Assembly: GCA_905479495.1 (NCBI GenBank)
Contig: CAJQMR010000009.1
Coordinates: 62,001-126,000, forward strand
DNA: 64,000 nucleotides
Direction of reading: 5' to 3'
From: an uncultured Anaerolineae bacterium
GTDB taxonomy: Bacteria > Chloroflexota > Anaerolineae > Promineifilales > Promineifilaceae
The notes under the pieces were generated by a model that saw only the letters and a list, made by a program, of their open reading frames with translations, searched no databases and was not told the origin of the DNA. Every line of letters starts with the position of its first letter. Positions within the stretch are counted from its first letter, which is position 1. This document shows, one piece after another, positions 41,540 through 50,840 of the stretch. Made by a program: the position numbers and the translations under genes.

Positions 41540-42272
41540 TACGGCCGAACAGCGTACGGCCGTACGCACCAGGCTCCTAGCTGCCTATGCCAACCAAGGA
41601 TTGTGGGGGGAGACAGACCCTGCCTGGCCTTTGCCAGAGGGAATGGCGCGTGGCGATGATCATCACCTGGCTTATCTCACGTTGGTGTACGGGTTGAGCG
41701 GTGGTCGTGATCCAGAACCGTTGTGGCAAGCTGCCCGGCTGACAGTAGCCATCGACCCAGAGCTGTTTGACCCGCAGTTTTTAGCCTATGCCAAGCCAGC
41801 CGACTTTGCAGATCGGCTGCGTGGGCCAGGGATCGCGCGTAAAAAGAGTGATGTTACGGTGTGGCAGCGTCTGGGGCAGGCACTGGTAATGCGGGCGGGT
41901 GGTTCGGTGCAGCAGCTGCTGGCCGATCAGGCGTTTGAGGCCCCCAGGCTGCTGGCGATGCTGCAAAAAAGTAAAACCACGTTCCCCGTGCTGTCTGGCC
42001 CCCAGACCGCACCGCGTTGGCTTCACGGGTTGGCACACGTTGGCGAGCAGCCCATCAGCGGAGCGGCGCGTTTGCCCGTGCCGGTTTCACCGGCAGCACG
42101 CCGGGCGCTGGCGTCGCTGATGGTTGAAGCGGAGCAAGTTTCGGCCGAAATCTTCCCTGCGCTGGATGCATTGGGCCGATTGGGCTGCCAGCAGCGGCCG
42201 GCTGCTCAGCCCACCTGTCCGGTGGCAGCTTCCTGCCCGGTCGCAGCCTATTGCCAGTATGGTGAGCTATAA
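41526..42272 (+). CDS. Uncharacterised protein with C-terminal Cys cluster (possible Fe-S protein)
   Basis: 248 residues. The C-terminus GCQQRPAAQPTCPVAASCPVAAYCQYGEL has four cysteines with spacing close to the [4Fe-4S] loop of endonuclease III-type glycosylases. The middle (VWQRLGQALVMRAGGSVQQLLADQAFEAPRLLAML) is helical, compatible with a divergent HhH-type protein, but the GPD motif and catalytic Lys are not seen. Coupled to the lipoprotein gene by overlap. Confidence 0.5.
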   Translation: MNTRNTAEQRTAVRTRLLAAYANQGLWGETDPAWPLPEGMARGDDHHLAYLTLVYGLSGGRDPEPLWQAARLTVAIDPELFDPQFLAYAKPADFADRLRGPGIARKKSDVTVWQRLGQALVMRAGGSVQQLLADQAFEAPRLLAMLQKSKTTFPVLSGPQTAPRWLHGLAHVGEQPISGAARLPVPVSPAARRALASLMVEAEQVSAEIFPALDALGRLGCQQRPAAQPTCPVAASCPVAAYCQYGEL

Positions 42273-42403
42273 TTCCAAGTACAAACAAAGGAAATATGAG
42301 GAGCGAGCATTCTCAAATGCGAACGGATTCAGTCAAGACGCATTCGAGGCTGCGTTCTATTCAGCCAACACAACACAGTTGACCGCAAAATAAGGAGAAT
42401 TCG

Positions 42404-43240
42404 ATGGCAATGAAGTTTGGCTTGGCTTTACCCTACAACCAGGTTCGTTCTGTAGCGCGCTGGGCACAGCTGGCTGAGGAGGCCGGCTGGGATGGTTGCT
42501 TTTTGGGTGATGCGGTTTGGTGTGAGGACCCAATGATTGCACTGGCCGCTGCTGCTACAGTCACCAGCCGCATTCGTTTGGGCACAATGATCATACCAGC
42601 GCCGCTGCGCCGCCCCTGGAAAATTGCCAGCGAGTCTGTGGCCTTGGACCGATTGTCTAGCGGGCGTCTCACGTTAGGCATCGGTGCCGGGGCGGTGTGG
42701 ATGGGCTGGCACGCCTTTCCCGATGAGGTCACAAACACCAAAGCCCGCGCCGCAATGCTCGACGAAACCATCGACATCCTGACGCTGCTGTATCGGGGCC
42801 AGCCGTTTGATTACGATGGCCAGCATTATCACCTGAAGTTAACTGAGCTGGATGAAGGGTATTATCCGCCCAAACCAGTGCAGCAGCCGCGCATTCCCCT
42901 GTGGGTGCCTGGACTGTGGCCGCGCAAGAAGTCAATGCAGCGCGTATTAAAGGGTGATGGCTTGCTGGTGGAGAAGGTGGGGGAAGACGGCCGTCCCACT
43001 ACAGCCACTCCCGACGACGTGCGCGAAATGAAAGCATTCGTCGAAGCCAACCGTACCCTTACCACCCCCTTTGACATCGTCATGAACGGCAGTGTAAAGG
43101 ACTTAGATCTGGTCCAGCAAAAGGAAACGCTCCTGGCCTGGCAGGCTGCCGGGGTCACCTGGTGGATTGAAGGCTTGTGGGATGGCACAGAAGAAACAGT
43201 GATAGAGGTCATCCGCCGTGGCCCGCCACAGCTGGATTAA
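42404..43240 (+). CDS. LLM-class flavin-dependent oxidoreductase
   Basis: 278 residues. FGLALPYNQVRSVARWAQLAEEAGWDGCFLGD, VTSRIRLGTMI and LASESVALDRLSSGRLTLGIGAG-like motifs (here KIASESVALDRLSSGRLTLGIGAG) define the luciferase-like TIM-barrel family. These use FMN or F420; which one cannot be told. An AAGGAG ribosome site precedes ATG 42404. Substrate unknown. Confidence 0.88.
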   Translation: MAMKFGLALPYNQVRSVARWAQLAEEAGWDGCFLGDAVWCEDPMIALAAAATVTSRIRLGTMIIPAPLRRPWKIASESVALDRLSSGRLTLGIGAGAVWMGWHAFPDEVTNTKARAAMLDETIDILTLLYRGQPFDYDGQHYHLKLTELDEGYYPPKPVQQPRIPLWVPGLWPRKKSMQRVLKGDGLLVEKVGEDGRPTTATPDDVREMKAFVEANRTLTTPFDIVMNGSVKDLDLVQQKETLLAWQAAGVTWWIEGLWDGTEETVIEVIRRGPPQLD

Positions 43241-43317
43241 TCGTAGCGACACGCTCGGATGGCTGCTTGCACCTCAAGGTTCTGTATTTGCGGAGTCCGC
43301 TTATGTGGTTGCCCCAA

Positions 43318-44307
43318 CTACATCCATGCCCGCCGCCGCATCCAGTAGAACATTCCCAGCGGCAGCAGCACCATGACGGCCAGTGTTAAAACCAAAACCT
43401 GGGGGCCAGTCCATACCTCGGAGGGCAGGACTGCCTGGAAAAAGTTCATGCCAAAAAAGCCAGTGATAAACGTCAGGGGCATAAACAGCGTGGTAATAAT
43501 CGTGAGCGTTTTCATAATGTCGTTCATCCGGTTGTTGACCACTGATAGATAAAGCTCCATATTGCCTGTTAGTAAGTCGCGCACGCTGTCGCTGTCGTTG
43601 TACAGTCGTACCATATGATCATACACATCGCGAAAGTAGACCTGGTCCTGATCACCAATCACCAGAAATGGCTCCCGTGCCAATTTGTTCACCACTTCGC
43701 GTTGGGGAGCCACAATCCGCCTTATTTCTAAAACAGTGCGCTTGTAATGTGTCATATTTTCCAACAAGGGGGAGGCAGGCTGGGTAAATATCTGGGTTTC
43801 TAGCTGTAGGATGCGACTTTCTAGCTGGTCGAGAACGGCCGTATAATTGTTCACCATTTCGTCGATAAGGCGGTAAAGCAGATGGTCAGCGCCGTGTTGC
43901 AGCCAACGGCTGTTGCGCTGACATAACTGCCACACGCGGTCAACGGCCGTAACCGTCTCTGGATGATACGTTACCAGATATTGTTGGCCTAAAAACAAAT
44001 CCAGTTCGGGCATCGTCACCGTGACCGCTGCTGCGTCGAAAGTCAAATCCTGCAAGGCGATATACAAGTACGTCTCCCAATCATCCACCTTAGGCAAATG
44101 TTCTTCATTCAGCGCATCATCAATCGCCAGCGGATGAAAATTAAACTGCCGGGTCAGAAATTGTTCGACACTGGCTTTGTTTTCCGCTTGGTTCAGATCA
44201 ATCCACAACAACTCCCCTTTTTTTGGTGAATCTTTGTCCCAACCGGGCGGTATTTCTGTTAACAGCTCTACCTGTCCACTGTCATCAACGTACATCATTC
44301 GCATCAT
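43318..44307 (-). CDS. corA: CorA-family Mg2+/Co2+ transporter
   Basis: 329 residues. Large cytoplasmic N-terminal domain (1-265) with the alpha/beta part (LEHLPKVDDWETYLYIAL-type, here NEEHLPKVDDWETYLYIAL) and long stalk helix, then two C-terminal membrane helices with the signature FFGMNFF in the periplasmic loop entry and LPLGMFYWMRRRAWM at the end. Functions as a pentamer for divalent cation uptake. GMN is intact, so it should be active. Confidence 0.93.
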   Translation of the reverse strand: MMRMMYVDDSGQVELLTEIPPGWDKDSPKKGELLWIDLNQAENKASVEQFLTRQFNFHPLAIDDALNEEHLPKVDDWETYLYIALQDLTFDAAAVTVTMPELDLFLGQQYLVTYHPETVTAVDRVWQLCQRNSRWLQHGADHLLYRLIDEMVNNYTAVLDQLESRILQLETQIFTQPASPLLENMTHYKRTVLEIRRIVAPQREVVNKLAREPFLVIGDQDQVYFRDVYDHMVRLYNDSDSVRDLLTGNMELYLSVVNNRMNDIMKTLTIITTLFMPLTFITGFFGMNFFQAVLPSEVWTGPQVLVLTLAVMVLLPLGMFYWMRRRAWM

Positions 44308-44327
44308 CTTATAATTACCTTATTTTC

Positions 44328-44381
44328 AAAATTGAAGCGTGAAACGTGGTGCGTGAGGAGATCATCTTAACGCATCGCGTT
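44328..44381. repeat. Short-word inverted repeat (GCGTGA family)
   Basis: GAAGCGTGAAACGTGGTGCGTGA with the complementary ACGCATCGCGTTTCAC after a short gap. Lies between corA and the ThDP-enzyme gene (both minus strand). Same family as 40881-40913. Confidence 0.6.
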
Positions 44382-46121
44382 TCACATTGAAATTGAGCCT
44401 TTGCGGAAATCTGTTTTGCCTAGCATCACGTTGAGCAGGACGGGACGGCCGTTTCCTGCTATCTTTTTTACCGTCGGCAACATTTCCTCTACCCGCGCTG
44501 GATCATCGGCGCAAAACCCTTCACCACCGTATCCTTGGGCCACGACGTGATAATGGGTTTGGGCCAACTCCGTGCCCAACGGCGTGCCCAAAATTTCTAC
44601 CTGGTCTCGGGCAATCTGTGCCCAGGAGGCATCGTTGCCAATGACGGCGATAACCCCCACGCCGTGTCGGGTGAAGGTGTCGAACTCGGCCAAAGAGTAG
44701 CCAGCCGAGCCATCGCCGTACAGCAGCCACACTTCTGCGTCCGGGCGGCATAGCTTGGCGGCCAGGGCAAAGCCGCCCCCGGATCCCAGCGTGCCAAATG
44801 CGCCGGGGTCCAGCCAGCAGAGCGGCGCGCGTGGCCGCACGATGTAGCTGGCCGTGGCCACAAAATCACCACCGTCGCCAATGAGAATGCTGTTTTCGGA
44901 TACGGCCGTTTCCAACTGCTGGCATAACCAAACGGGATTCACCTGGCCGGTATCTGCCTGCGCCGTTTGGCCAATTTCCGCATCCCGAGCAGCATCTCGC
45001 GCCGCCAGGTTGGTATGCCATTGTGCCCAGGTACCTTGCGTCACTTCCGGGTTCCAGTTTTCGGCCAACATGCGCAAAAATGCACCCGGATCAGCCAGAA
45101 CGCCAATGGTGGGGCGGCGGTTTTTGGTCAAATCCTCTTTGCTGCGGTTGATCGAAATGTAAGTTGCGCTGCGAGGAATGTTACGGCCGTAACCCAAACG
45201 AAAATCAGCCGGGACGCCCGCCAGAAGTATGACATCTGCTTCGCGCAGCGCTTTGCTGCGTTTGTGCCGCAGGTGCAATGGGTCGCGCCCCAACAGCCCG
45301 CGCGCCATCCCGGAGAGGTACGTGGGTATCCCCAGCTTCTTAACAGCCTGCTGCAACGCCTCACTTTGCGGCGCGTCGATAAGCGCCTGACTGCCAATGA
45401 TGAGCAACGGCCGTTTGGCTTCCAGCAGCGCTTGCGCCACTTTTTTGATCTCGTCGGCAGCAGGCAGCGGCGGAATCGTCGGTTGGGGATCGCTGGCGCG
45501 TTGTTCCCAGGCACGGCTGAAGGTTCGCTGAAGATGGCTGCCAAAATAAAGCTTCATCGCTTTGCCCAGCAATCCTTTGCCGCTTGCGTCCATCGTCCAA
45601 CTGCGCACGACTGCTTCCGGGTAGAGCAAGTCGATAGGAATTTCCAGAAAAACCGGGCCGGGCACGCCCTGCTGGCACATCTGAAACGCTTCCTCTAGTA
45701 AAGGAACAATGTTGCGCACTTTTTTAGCGGCGCGGGCCCACTTCACAATCGGTTTGACCAGGGCCAGTTGGTCGATGTCTTGCAGTGCACCGCGCCCTTT
45801 TAGCAGCGTGGCGGCCGAGCCGCCAATGAGCACCAGCGGCGATTGGGCCATCTGGGCATTTTTAAGCGCGGTGATGGTGTTGGTGACCCCAGGACCAGCC
45901 GTGACGGCAGCCACGCCGGGGACACCGGTTAATCTGGCAGTGGCGTCGGCAGCAAAAACGGCCGTTGCCTCATGCCGCACGTCGATTACCCGAATGCCTT
46001 GCTGTTCTGCCCCCACCAAAATGGGCGAAATATGCCCGCCGCACAGCGTGTACAAAAATTGCACGCCTTGCTTTTGCAGCACCTCGCCTACCAACACGCC
46101 GCCGTTCATTTCTGTAGTCAT
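44382..46121 (-). CDS. Thiamine-diphosphate enzyme (acetolactate synthase / 2-hydroxyacyl-CoA lyase-like)
   Basis: 579 residues in the three-domain ThDP layout. The N-terminal PYR domain has [16 protein letters not shown] with catalytic Glu51 and [12 protein letters not shown]. The middle domain spans about 205-340. The C-terminal PP domain carries [31 protein letters not shown], the GDG...N motif that binds ThDP and magnesium. The GGHISPIL start and the [11 protein letters not shown] segment place it nearer to ILVBL/2-hydroxyacyl-CoA lyase and acetolactate-synthase-like groups than to IlvB; no small regulatory subunit is adjacent, so true IlvB is unlikely. Confidence 0.85.
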   Translation of the reverse strand: MTTEMNGGVLVGEVLQKQGVQFLYTLCGGHISPILVGAEQQGIRVIDVRHEATAVFAADATARLTGVPGVAAVTAGPGVTNTITALKNAQMAQSPLVLIGGSAATLLKGRGALQDIDQLALVKPIVKWARAAKKVRNIVPLLEEAFQMCQQGVPGPVFLEIPIDLLYPEAVVRSWTMDASGKGLLGKAMKLYFGSHLQRTFSRAWEQRASDPQPTIPPLPAADEIKKVAQALLEAKRPLLIIGSQALIDAPQSEALQQAVKKLGIPTYLSGMARGLLGRDPLHLRHKRSKALREADVILLAGVPADFRLGYGRNIPRSATYISINRSKEDLTKNRRPTIGVLADPGAFLRMLAENWNPEVTQGTWAQWHTNLAARDAARDAEIGQTAQADTGQVNPVWLCQQLETAVSENSILIGDGGDFVATASYIVRPRAPLCWLDPGAFGTLGSGGGFALAAKLCRPDAEVWLLYGDGSAGYSLAEFDTFTRHGVGVIAVIGNDASWAQIARDQVEILGTPLGTELAQTHYHVVAQGYGGEGFCADDPARVEEMLPTVKKIAGNGRPVLLNVMLGKTDFRKGSISM

Positions 46122-46228
46122 AGCGATTCCTTTAAATGATCATGCGTTTTCTGGATTCGTGATACGTGAAGCGTGATGCGTGAGAAAAATCACGGTTCAC
46201 GCAGTACCTAAATTTTGACCTATGAACT

Positions 46229-46330
46229 CTAGACAGGCAAGGTGAGGATGAAGGTGCTGCCCTGGTTAGGTCCTGGAGAAACGGCCGTTACAACCTCTCC
46301 ACGCACTTTGGCAATCGCCCGCACATTTCT
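46229..46330 (-). pseudogene. Remnant of a sensor histidine kinase C-terminus
   Basis: The frame reads RAIAKVRGEVVTAVSPGPNQ then GSTFILTLPV and a stop. SPGPNQGSTFILTLP is the G2 box and last strand of a HATPase domain (usually PGxGSTFxLTLP). Upstream there is no room for a kinase because the cydC gene stop lies at 46336. A short-word repeat (46155-46203) lies beside it. Likely a deletion scar. Confidence 0.6.
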
Positions 46331-46335
46331 ACAAC

Positions 46336-47979
46336 TTATTTGTGGACGGCTAAGCGCACACGCTGGTCAAATGAGTGACCTTCTACCAGTTTGGTACGAT
46401 GGGTCATCAAAATGATGGTCCGGTCAGCTCCAGCGGCCAGGACTGCTTGCAGTACATTGGCAGCTGTAATGGGGTCCAGGTTGGCCGTAATCTCGTCCAG
46501 AAGCCAGATGGGGGCATCCTTCAACAACATGCGCGCCAGGGCAATTCGCTGACGCTCCCCGCCGCTTAGCAGCGCGCCGCCCTCGCCGACGTACGTGTCG
46601 TATCTGTCTGGCAGCGAACTGATAAATGGGTGAATCTGGGCTGCCTGAGCCGCCGCCACCACAGCCTCGTCGCTGGCCGACTTGCGGCCAATGCGAATGT
46701 TTTCGCCAATGGTGGTGTTAAAAAGGTGGGTGCGCTGGGTCATCACGCCAAAAAGCTGGCGCACTGTTTCGTGGGGGATGGATCGTAAGTCGGTCTGCCC
46801 AACCGAGATTTGGCCAGTTTCATAATCGGTAAACCGCAGCAAAACGTTGATGAGAGATGACTTGCCAGCGCCGCTTTCTCCGGTGAGCAGCACCCGCGTG
46901 TTGTAAGGAACAGTTAGCGAGAAGTTGGTAAACACCGTTGGTTCGCTTGCGCCATACCGAAACGTGACGTTGGACAATGCCAGCTCGGGGCGCTCTGGGA
47001 GTGGTTGGGGCAGGGGAGTGGGTTCAGCAATCGTTGGCGTGCTGTTGATGATCTCGAATACGCGGTTGGCGGCGGTGCGTTCCTGCCCCAAATGTTGCCC
47101 AGCCAGCGCCAGCGGGGTGATGGCTTCGAAGGCGGCAATGGTGCCCAGGGTTACCGTGGCCAGCAGCACGCCTTCGATCCGGCCAATGGCCACCCACAGT
47201 ACACACGCGGCTGCCAGATTGACCATCAGCACCGACAGGCCATTTTGCAGGCTATCCAGCCAGCCCATTTGCCGTTCTGTTCGGGTGAGACGGCCGTTCA
47301 TCTCTCCCAATGTTTCTCCCAGGCTGGCTGCATAACCAAATGCTATGCTGTCTGCCATCCCCTGTACTGTATCCACCAAATGGCTGTTAAGCTGGGTGCG
47401 CTGCCTTACCAGCTGTTGGCCAATGCTATCTCCCATCCAGTACGTTAGCAGCGGCAGCACGGTGCCGGTTGCCAACATGAACACGACCAGAACCAGGGCC
47501 GTACGTCCGTCGAACAGGCTGAAGGCGGCACCCATCGCTGCTGTAACAATCACGGCCACAATAGGTGGGCTGACGACGCGCAAATAGAAGTTTTGCAGCT
47601 CTTCTACGTCAGTCACAACCCGCGACATCAGGTCGCCGCTGCGGAATGCTTGCAGCTGTACCAGCGACAGCGGTTCAATGCGTTCGTAGAACCAGACTCG
47701 CAGCCGGGCCAGCAGGCAGAAGGTGACATCGTGGCTGACGAGCCGCTCCAAATAGCGGAAGACAGCGCGTGAAAGGCCAAAAAAGCGAACGGCCGTTGGC
47801 GCCAGGCCCAATGAGGTAATTCCCAACTGTAAAGCGGCCGTGCTGATCAGCCAGGCAGAGGTCATCATGAGGGCAATGCTGCTGCCAATGGTGAGGACGC
47901 TGAGCAGTAAAGCCAGAACTACTCGCCGCCAAAACGGCCGCATCAGACCCAGCACCTGGATCAGGCTAGACTTAAGCAT
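46336..47979 (-). CDS. cydC: Thiol-reductant ABC exporter subunit CydC
   Basis: 547 residues from ATG 47979 (MLKSSLIQVLGLMRPFWRR); the frame is open further upstream into cydD but that stretch is not protein-like. Six-helix membrane domain (about 15-310), then an ABC domain with Walker A GESGAGKSS, signature LSGGERQRIALARMLL and Walker B IWLLDEITANLD. CydDC exports cysteine or glutathione and is needed for cytochrome bd assembly. Its start overlaps the end of cydD by eight bases. Confidence 0.9.
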   Translation of the reverse strand: MLKSSLIQVLGLMRPFWRRVVLALLLSVLTIGSSIALMMTSAWLISTAALQLGITSLGLAPTAVRFFGLSRAVFRYLERLVSHDVTFCLLARLRVWFYERIEPLSLVQLQAFRSGDLMSRVVTDVEELQNFYLRVVSPPIVAVIVTAAMGAAFSLFDGRTALVLVVFMLATGTVLPLLTYWMGDSIGQQLVRQRTQLNSHLVDTVQGMADSIAFGYAASLGETLGEMNGRLTRTERQMGWLDSLQNGLSVLMVNLAAACVLWVAIGRIEGVLLATVTLGTIAAFEAITPLALAGQHLGQERTAANRVFEIINSTPTIAEPTPLPQPLPERPELALSNVTFRYGASEPTVFTNFSLTVPYNTRVLLTGESGAGKSSLINVLLRFTDYETGQISVGQTDLRSIPHETVRQLFGVMTQRTHLFNTTIGENIRIGRKSASDEAVVAAAQAAQIHPFISSLPDRYDTYVGEGGALLSGGERQRIALARMLLKDAPIWLLDEITANLDPITAANVLQAVLAAGADRTIILMTHRTKLVEGHSFDQRVRLAVHK

Positions 47980-49705
47980 GGTCCACCTCACCAAAAGCAT
48001 GCAGCAGTTGAAAATAGGCTCCCTGCCGTTTGAGCAGTTCGTGGTGGGTGCCGCTTTCGACGATATGGCCGTTATCCAGCACCACAATTTTGTCTGCCTG
48101 CTGAATCGTTTCCAGTCGGTGGGCGATGATAAGCACGGTGGCGTCAGCCGTGAGCGCTGCCAGATTTTGCTGAATGACACGCTCATTGTCTGAGTCCAAG
48201 TTGGCGGTAGCTTCGTCAAAAATGTAGATGGGCGCGGATCGCACCACGGCGCGAGCCAGGGCGATGCGCTGGGCCTGTCCACCGCTCAAGCGGGTGGCGT
48301 TTTCGCCGAGAACGGTTTCGTAGCCCTGCGGCAGTGCTTGAATGAAGGTATCGGCGTTGGCTGCCTGAGCCGCCGCCATAATTTGCGCCTCGGTTGCGTC
48401 GGCATGCCCCAGGCGGATATTGTTTGCCACGCTTGTGTTAAACAGATAGCCACGCTGCGGCACCCAGCCAATGTGGGCACGCCACTGTTGTGCGTCTACC
48501 TGGCTCAAGGAAATGCTTTCCGTTTGATTGGTGAGGTGGATACGGCCGTTTGTTGGCGTCACAAAACGGAGCAGTAAATTGGCCACGGTTGATTTGCCGC
48601 TGCCGGTGGCACCCACCAAGGCTACCCGTTCCCCCTGATTGATCGTCAGCGAAAACCGCTCCAGTGCTGGCCGCTCTTCTGGACCGAACGTGACCGACAC
48701 GTTCTCGAAGCGAATCTGGTTGAAATGGGGAACGGCCGTACCATCTTCAGATTCTGGAAGAGGCGTATTGAGAATGGCATAAATACGCTCGGCAGCCGCG
48801 GTGCCATCTCGCCCAGCGTGGAATTTGGCTCCTAGCTGACGTAGCGGCATATAAAATTCCGGGGCGATGACCAGCAGAAACAAGGCTTGCTCAAAGAGGA
48901 GACGGCCGTATAGTAACCGCAGGCCAATCTCCACCGCCACCACCGCCACGCTAATGGTTGCCAGCAGCTCCAGCGTAAAGGCGGACAAAAACGCCACGCG
49001 CAGCACCGCCAGCGTGCTTTGCCGGTAGCGGTCGGTCATCTGGTCAATAATTTTGATTTGTGCTCGACTGCGATTGAAGAGTTTAAGCGTTGTTAGGCCC
49101 TGCATGACATCCAGAAAATGGGCGCTCATCTGGCTGAGTTGCGCATAGCGACTGTTGGCTAGCGAACCGGCTGCCTTGCCAATCAGCACCATAAAAATGG
49201 GAATGAGCGGTGCCGTCACCAACAGCACCACAAACGTGAGCAGGTCAATCGGCACAACAACCAGCAAAATGGTTAGGGGAATAAGCAGGGCAATGAACAG
49301 GGCAGGCAGATAGTCACGAAAGAAGCTGTCTAGTGCCTCGATACCGTCAGTAACCGTCAGGGCCAACTCGCCGCTGCGCTCTTGCTGGGTATAGGCTGGC
49401 CCCAGTTGCAGCAGATGATCCATCAGACGACGGCGCAGTGCTTGCTTGATGCGAATCGCTACTTCCGCCGCTGCCACCTGAATCCCCACCTGGTTGAGCG
49501 CCCGCAGAGTAATCGCTCCGAGCAGCCACACGAACAGGCTGCCTAAGCTGCTCTGCGTGGCTCCTTCTAAAAAGACGCGGTTGATGATGCGGCTGAGCAA
49601 AAATGCCTGTCCGATAACGAACAGACCGCCCAAAAAACTCAAGCCAACAGTGGCCAAAAAGGCGAAACGCGCCAGCCGCGCTTCGCCTAACAATCGTTTA
49701 TCCAT
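47972..49705 (-). CDS. cydD: Thiol-reductant ABC exporter subunit CydD
   Basis: 577 residues. Membrane domain with LARFAFLATVGLSFLGGLFVIGQAFLLSRI at the start, as in CydD, and an ABC domain with GATGSGKST, LSGGQAQRIALARAVV and IYIFDEATANLD. Partner of the following cydC. The gap to cydB (88 bases) contains a perfect palindrome, which may reduce read-through from cydAB. Confidence 0.9.
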   Translation of the reverse strand: MDKRLLGEARLARFAFLATVGLSFLGGLFVIGQAFLLSRIINRVFLEGATQSSLGSLFVWLLGAITLRALNQVGIQVAAAEVAIRIKQALRRRLMDHLLQLGPAYTQQERSGELALTVTDGIEALDSFFRDYLPALFIALLIPLTILLVVVPIDLLTFVVLLVTAPLIPIFMVLIGKAAGSLANSRYAQLSQMSAHFLDVMQGLTTLKLFNRSRAQIKIIDQMTDRYRQSTLAVLRVAFLSAFTLELLATISVAVVAVEIGLRLLYGRLLFEQALFLLVIAPEFYMPLRQLGAKFHAGRDGTAAAERIYAILNTPLPESEDGTAVPHFNQIRFENVSVTFGPEERPALERFSLTINQGERVALVGATGSGKSTVANLLLRFVTPTNGRIHLTNQTESISLSQVDAQQWRAHIGWVPQRGYLFNTSVANNIRLGHADATEAQIMAAAQAANADTFIQALPQGYETVLGENATRLSGGQAQRIALARAVVRSAPIYIFDEATANLDSDNERVIQQNLAALTADATVLIIAHRLETIQQADKIVVLDNGHIVESGTHHELLKRQGAYFQLLHAFGEVDHA

Positions 49706-49746
49706 TTGGTCTCAATTTTAGTAGGAAAAATTGCGAGCAGCCATAG

Positions 49747-49780
49747 AGGTGCGACGCACTTTCCCAAGTGCGTCGCACCT
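49747..49780. repeat. Perfect 15-bp-arm palindromic element between cydB and cydD
   Basis: AGGTGCGACGCACTT and its exact complement around TCCC. It looks like a REP-type element rather than a terminator, because no T-run follows on the minus strand. Confidence 0.75.
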
Positions 49781-49793
49781 GATAGTAACAAGA

Positions 49794-50813
49794 TTAATAT
49801 TCTAAATGGCTTTCTAGCGTTACCCGCTTGCGGAAGACCCAGTAGCTCCACCCCTGGTAAACGAGGACAATTGGCACAAAAATCAGGGCCACAATGGACA
49901 TTACCTTTAATGTGTATGGGCTGGAAGCGGCATTGTAAATGGTCAGGTCGAATTGGCTGCCCAGCGAGGAGGGCATAACGCGGGGGAATAACCCGCCAAA
50001 CAGAAAGGCCACGGTGCCAACCAGCGTCAGTCCGGTGCCGATGAAGGCGCGGCCCAACCGATTTTGCCAGATCATCCAACCGGCAGCCAGCAACGCCACA
50101 ACGGCCGTTACTAAACCAATGCCCTGGACCAGGTTAAACCCAACAAACAGGTCAGTTTCAATCAGGCTAAAGCCAACGAAGGCGACAACCAAAACCACGG
50201 TCGGTACCCACAACCGCTTTAGCAGCGCTTGCACCCGCTCTAAAATGACGCCATCTGTTTTGAGGCTGAGGAACAGCGCGCCATGCAGGGTGAACAGGGA
50301 CAGAGTCACCAGGCCGCCCAGAAGCGCAAATGGATTCAGCAGGGTGAAAAAAGTACCAGTGTAGGTCATGGCGGCATCGATGGGGACGCCACGCACAATG
50401 TTGCCGAAGGCGACGCCCCACAACAATGCTGGCAAAAAGCTGCCGATGAATACGGCCGTATCCCACGTCTTGCGCCAGGTTGGATTTGTGTCTTTGCTGC
50501 GGAACTCAAACGCCACGCCGCGTAGAATCAGGGCTAGCAAAATGAGGAACAGGGCCAGATAAAAGCCGCTAAACAGCGTCGCATACCAGTTGGGGAAGGC
50601 AGCAAAGATAGCGCCTCCTGCTGTGAGCAGCCAAACTTCGTTTCCGTCCCAATGGGGGCCAATCGTATTGATCACGACGCGCCGTTCTTTATCGTTTTTG
50701 GCTACAAAGGGCAGCAAAATGCCGACGCCATAATCAAATCCTTCCAGGAAGAAGAACCCGGTAAATAAAACTGCAATCAGTAAAAACCAAAGGGTGTTTA
50801 AGTCAAATGACAT
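49794..50813 (-). CDS. cydB: Cytochrome bd quinol oxidase subunit II
   Basis: 339 residues, eight to nine membrane helices. FLEGFDYGVGILLPF and VVINTIGPHWDGNEVWLLTAGGAIFAAFPNWYATLFSG (in part) are the CydB signature, including WDGNEVWL. Forms the two-subunit bd oxidase with CydA, reducing oxygen with quinol electrons at high affinity. 27 bases after cydA. Confidence 0.95.
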   Translation of the reverse strand: MSFDLNTLWFLLIAVLFTGFFFLEGFDYGVGILLPFVAKNDKERRVVINTIGPHWDGNEVWLLTAGGAIFAAFPNWYATLFSGFYLALFLILLALILRGVAFEFRSKDTNPTWRKTWDTAVFIGSFLPALLWGVAFGNIVRGVPIDAAMTYTGTFFTLLNPFALLGGLVTLSLFTLHGALFLSLKTDGVILERVQALLKRLWVPTVVLVVAFVGFSLIETDLFVGFNLVQGIGLVTAVVALLAAGWMIWQNRLGRAFIGTGLTLVGTVAFLFGGLFPRVMPSSLGSQFDLTIYNAASSPYTLKVMSIVALIFVPIVLVYQGWSYWVFRKRVTLESHLEY

Positions 50814-50840
50814 GGTTTGTATCTCCTATCCTATCAGGTC

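Noticed and set aside
47980..48282. Longer N-terminus for CydC
   Set aside because: The extra 101 residues are antisense-like Pro/Ser/Arg-rich sequence inside cydD; ATG 47979 gives the normal CydC start.
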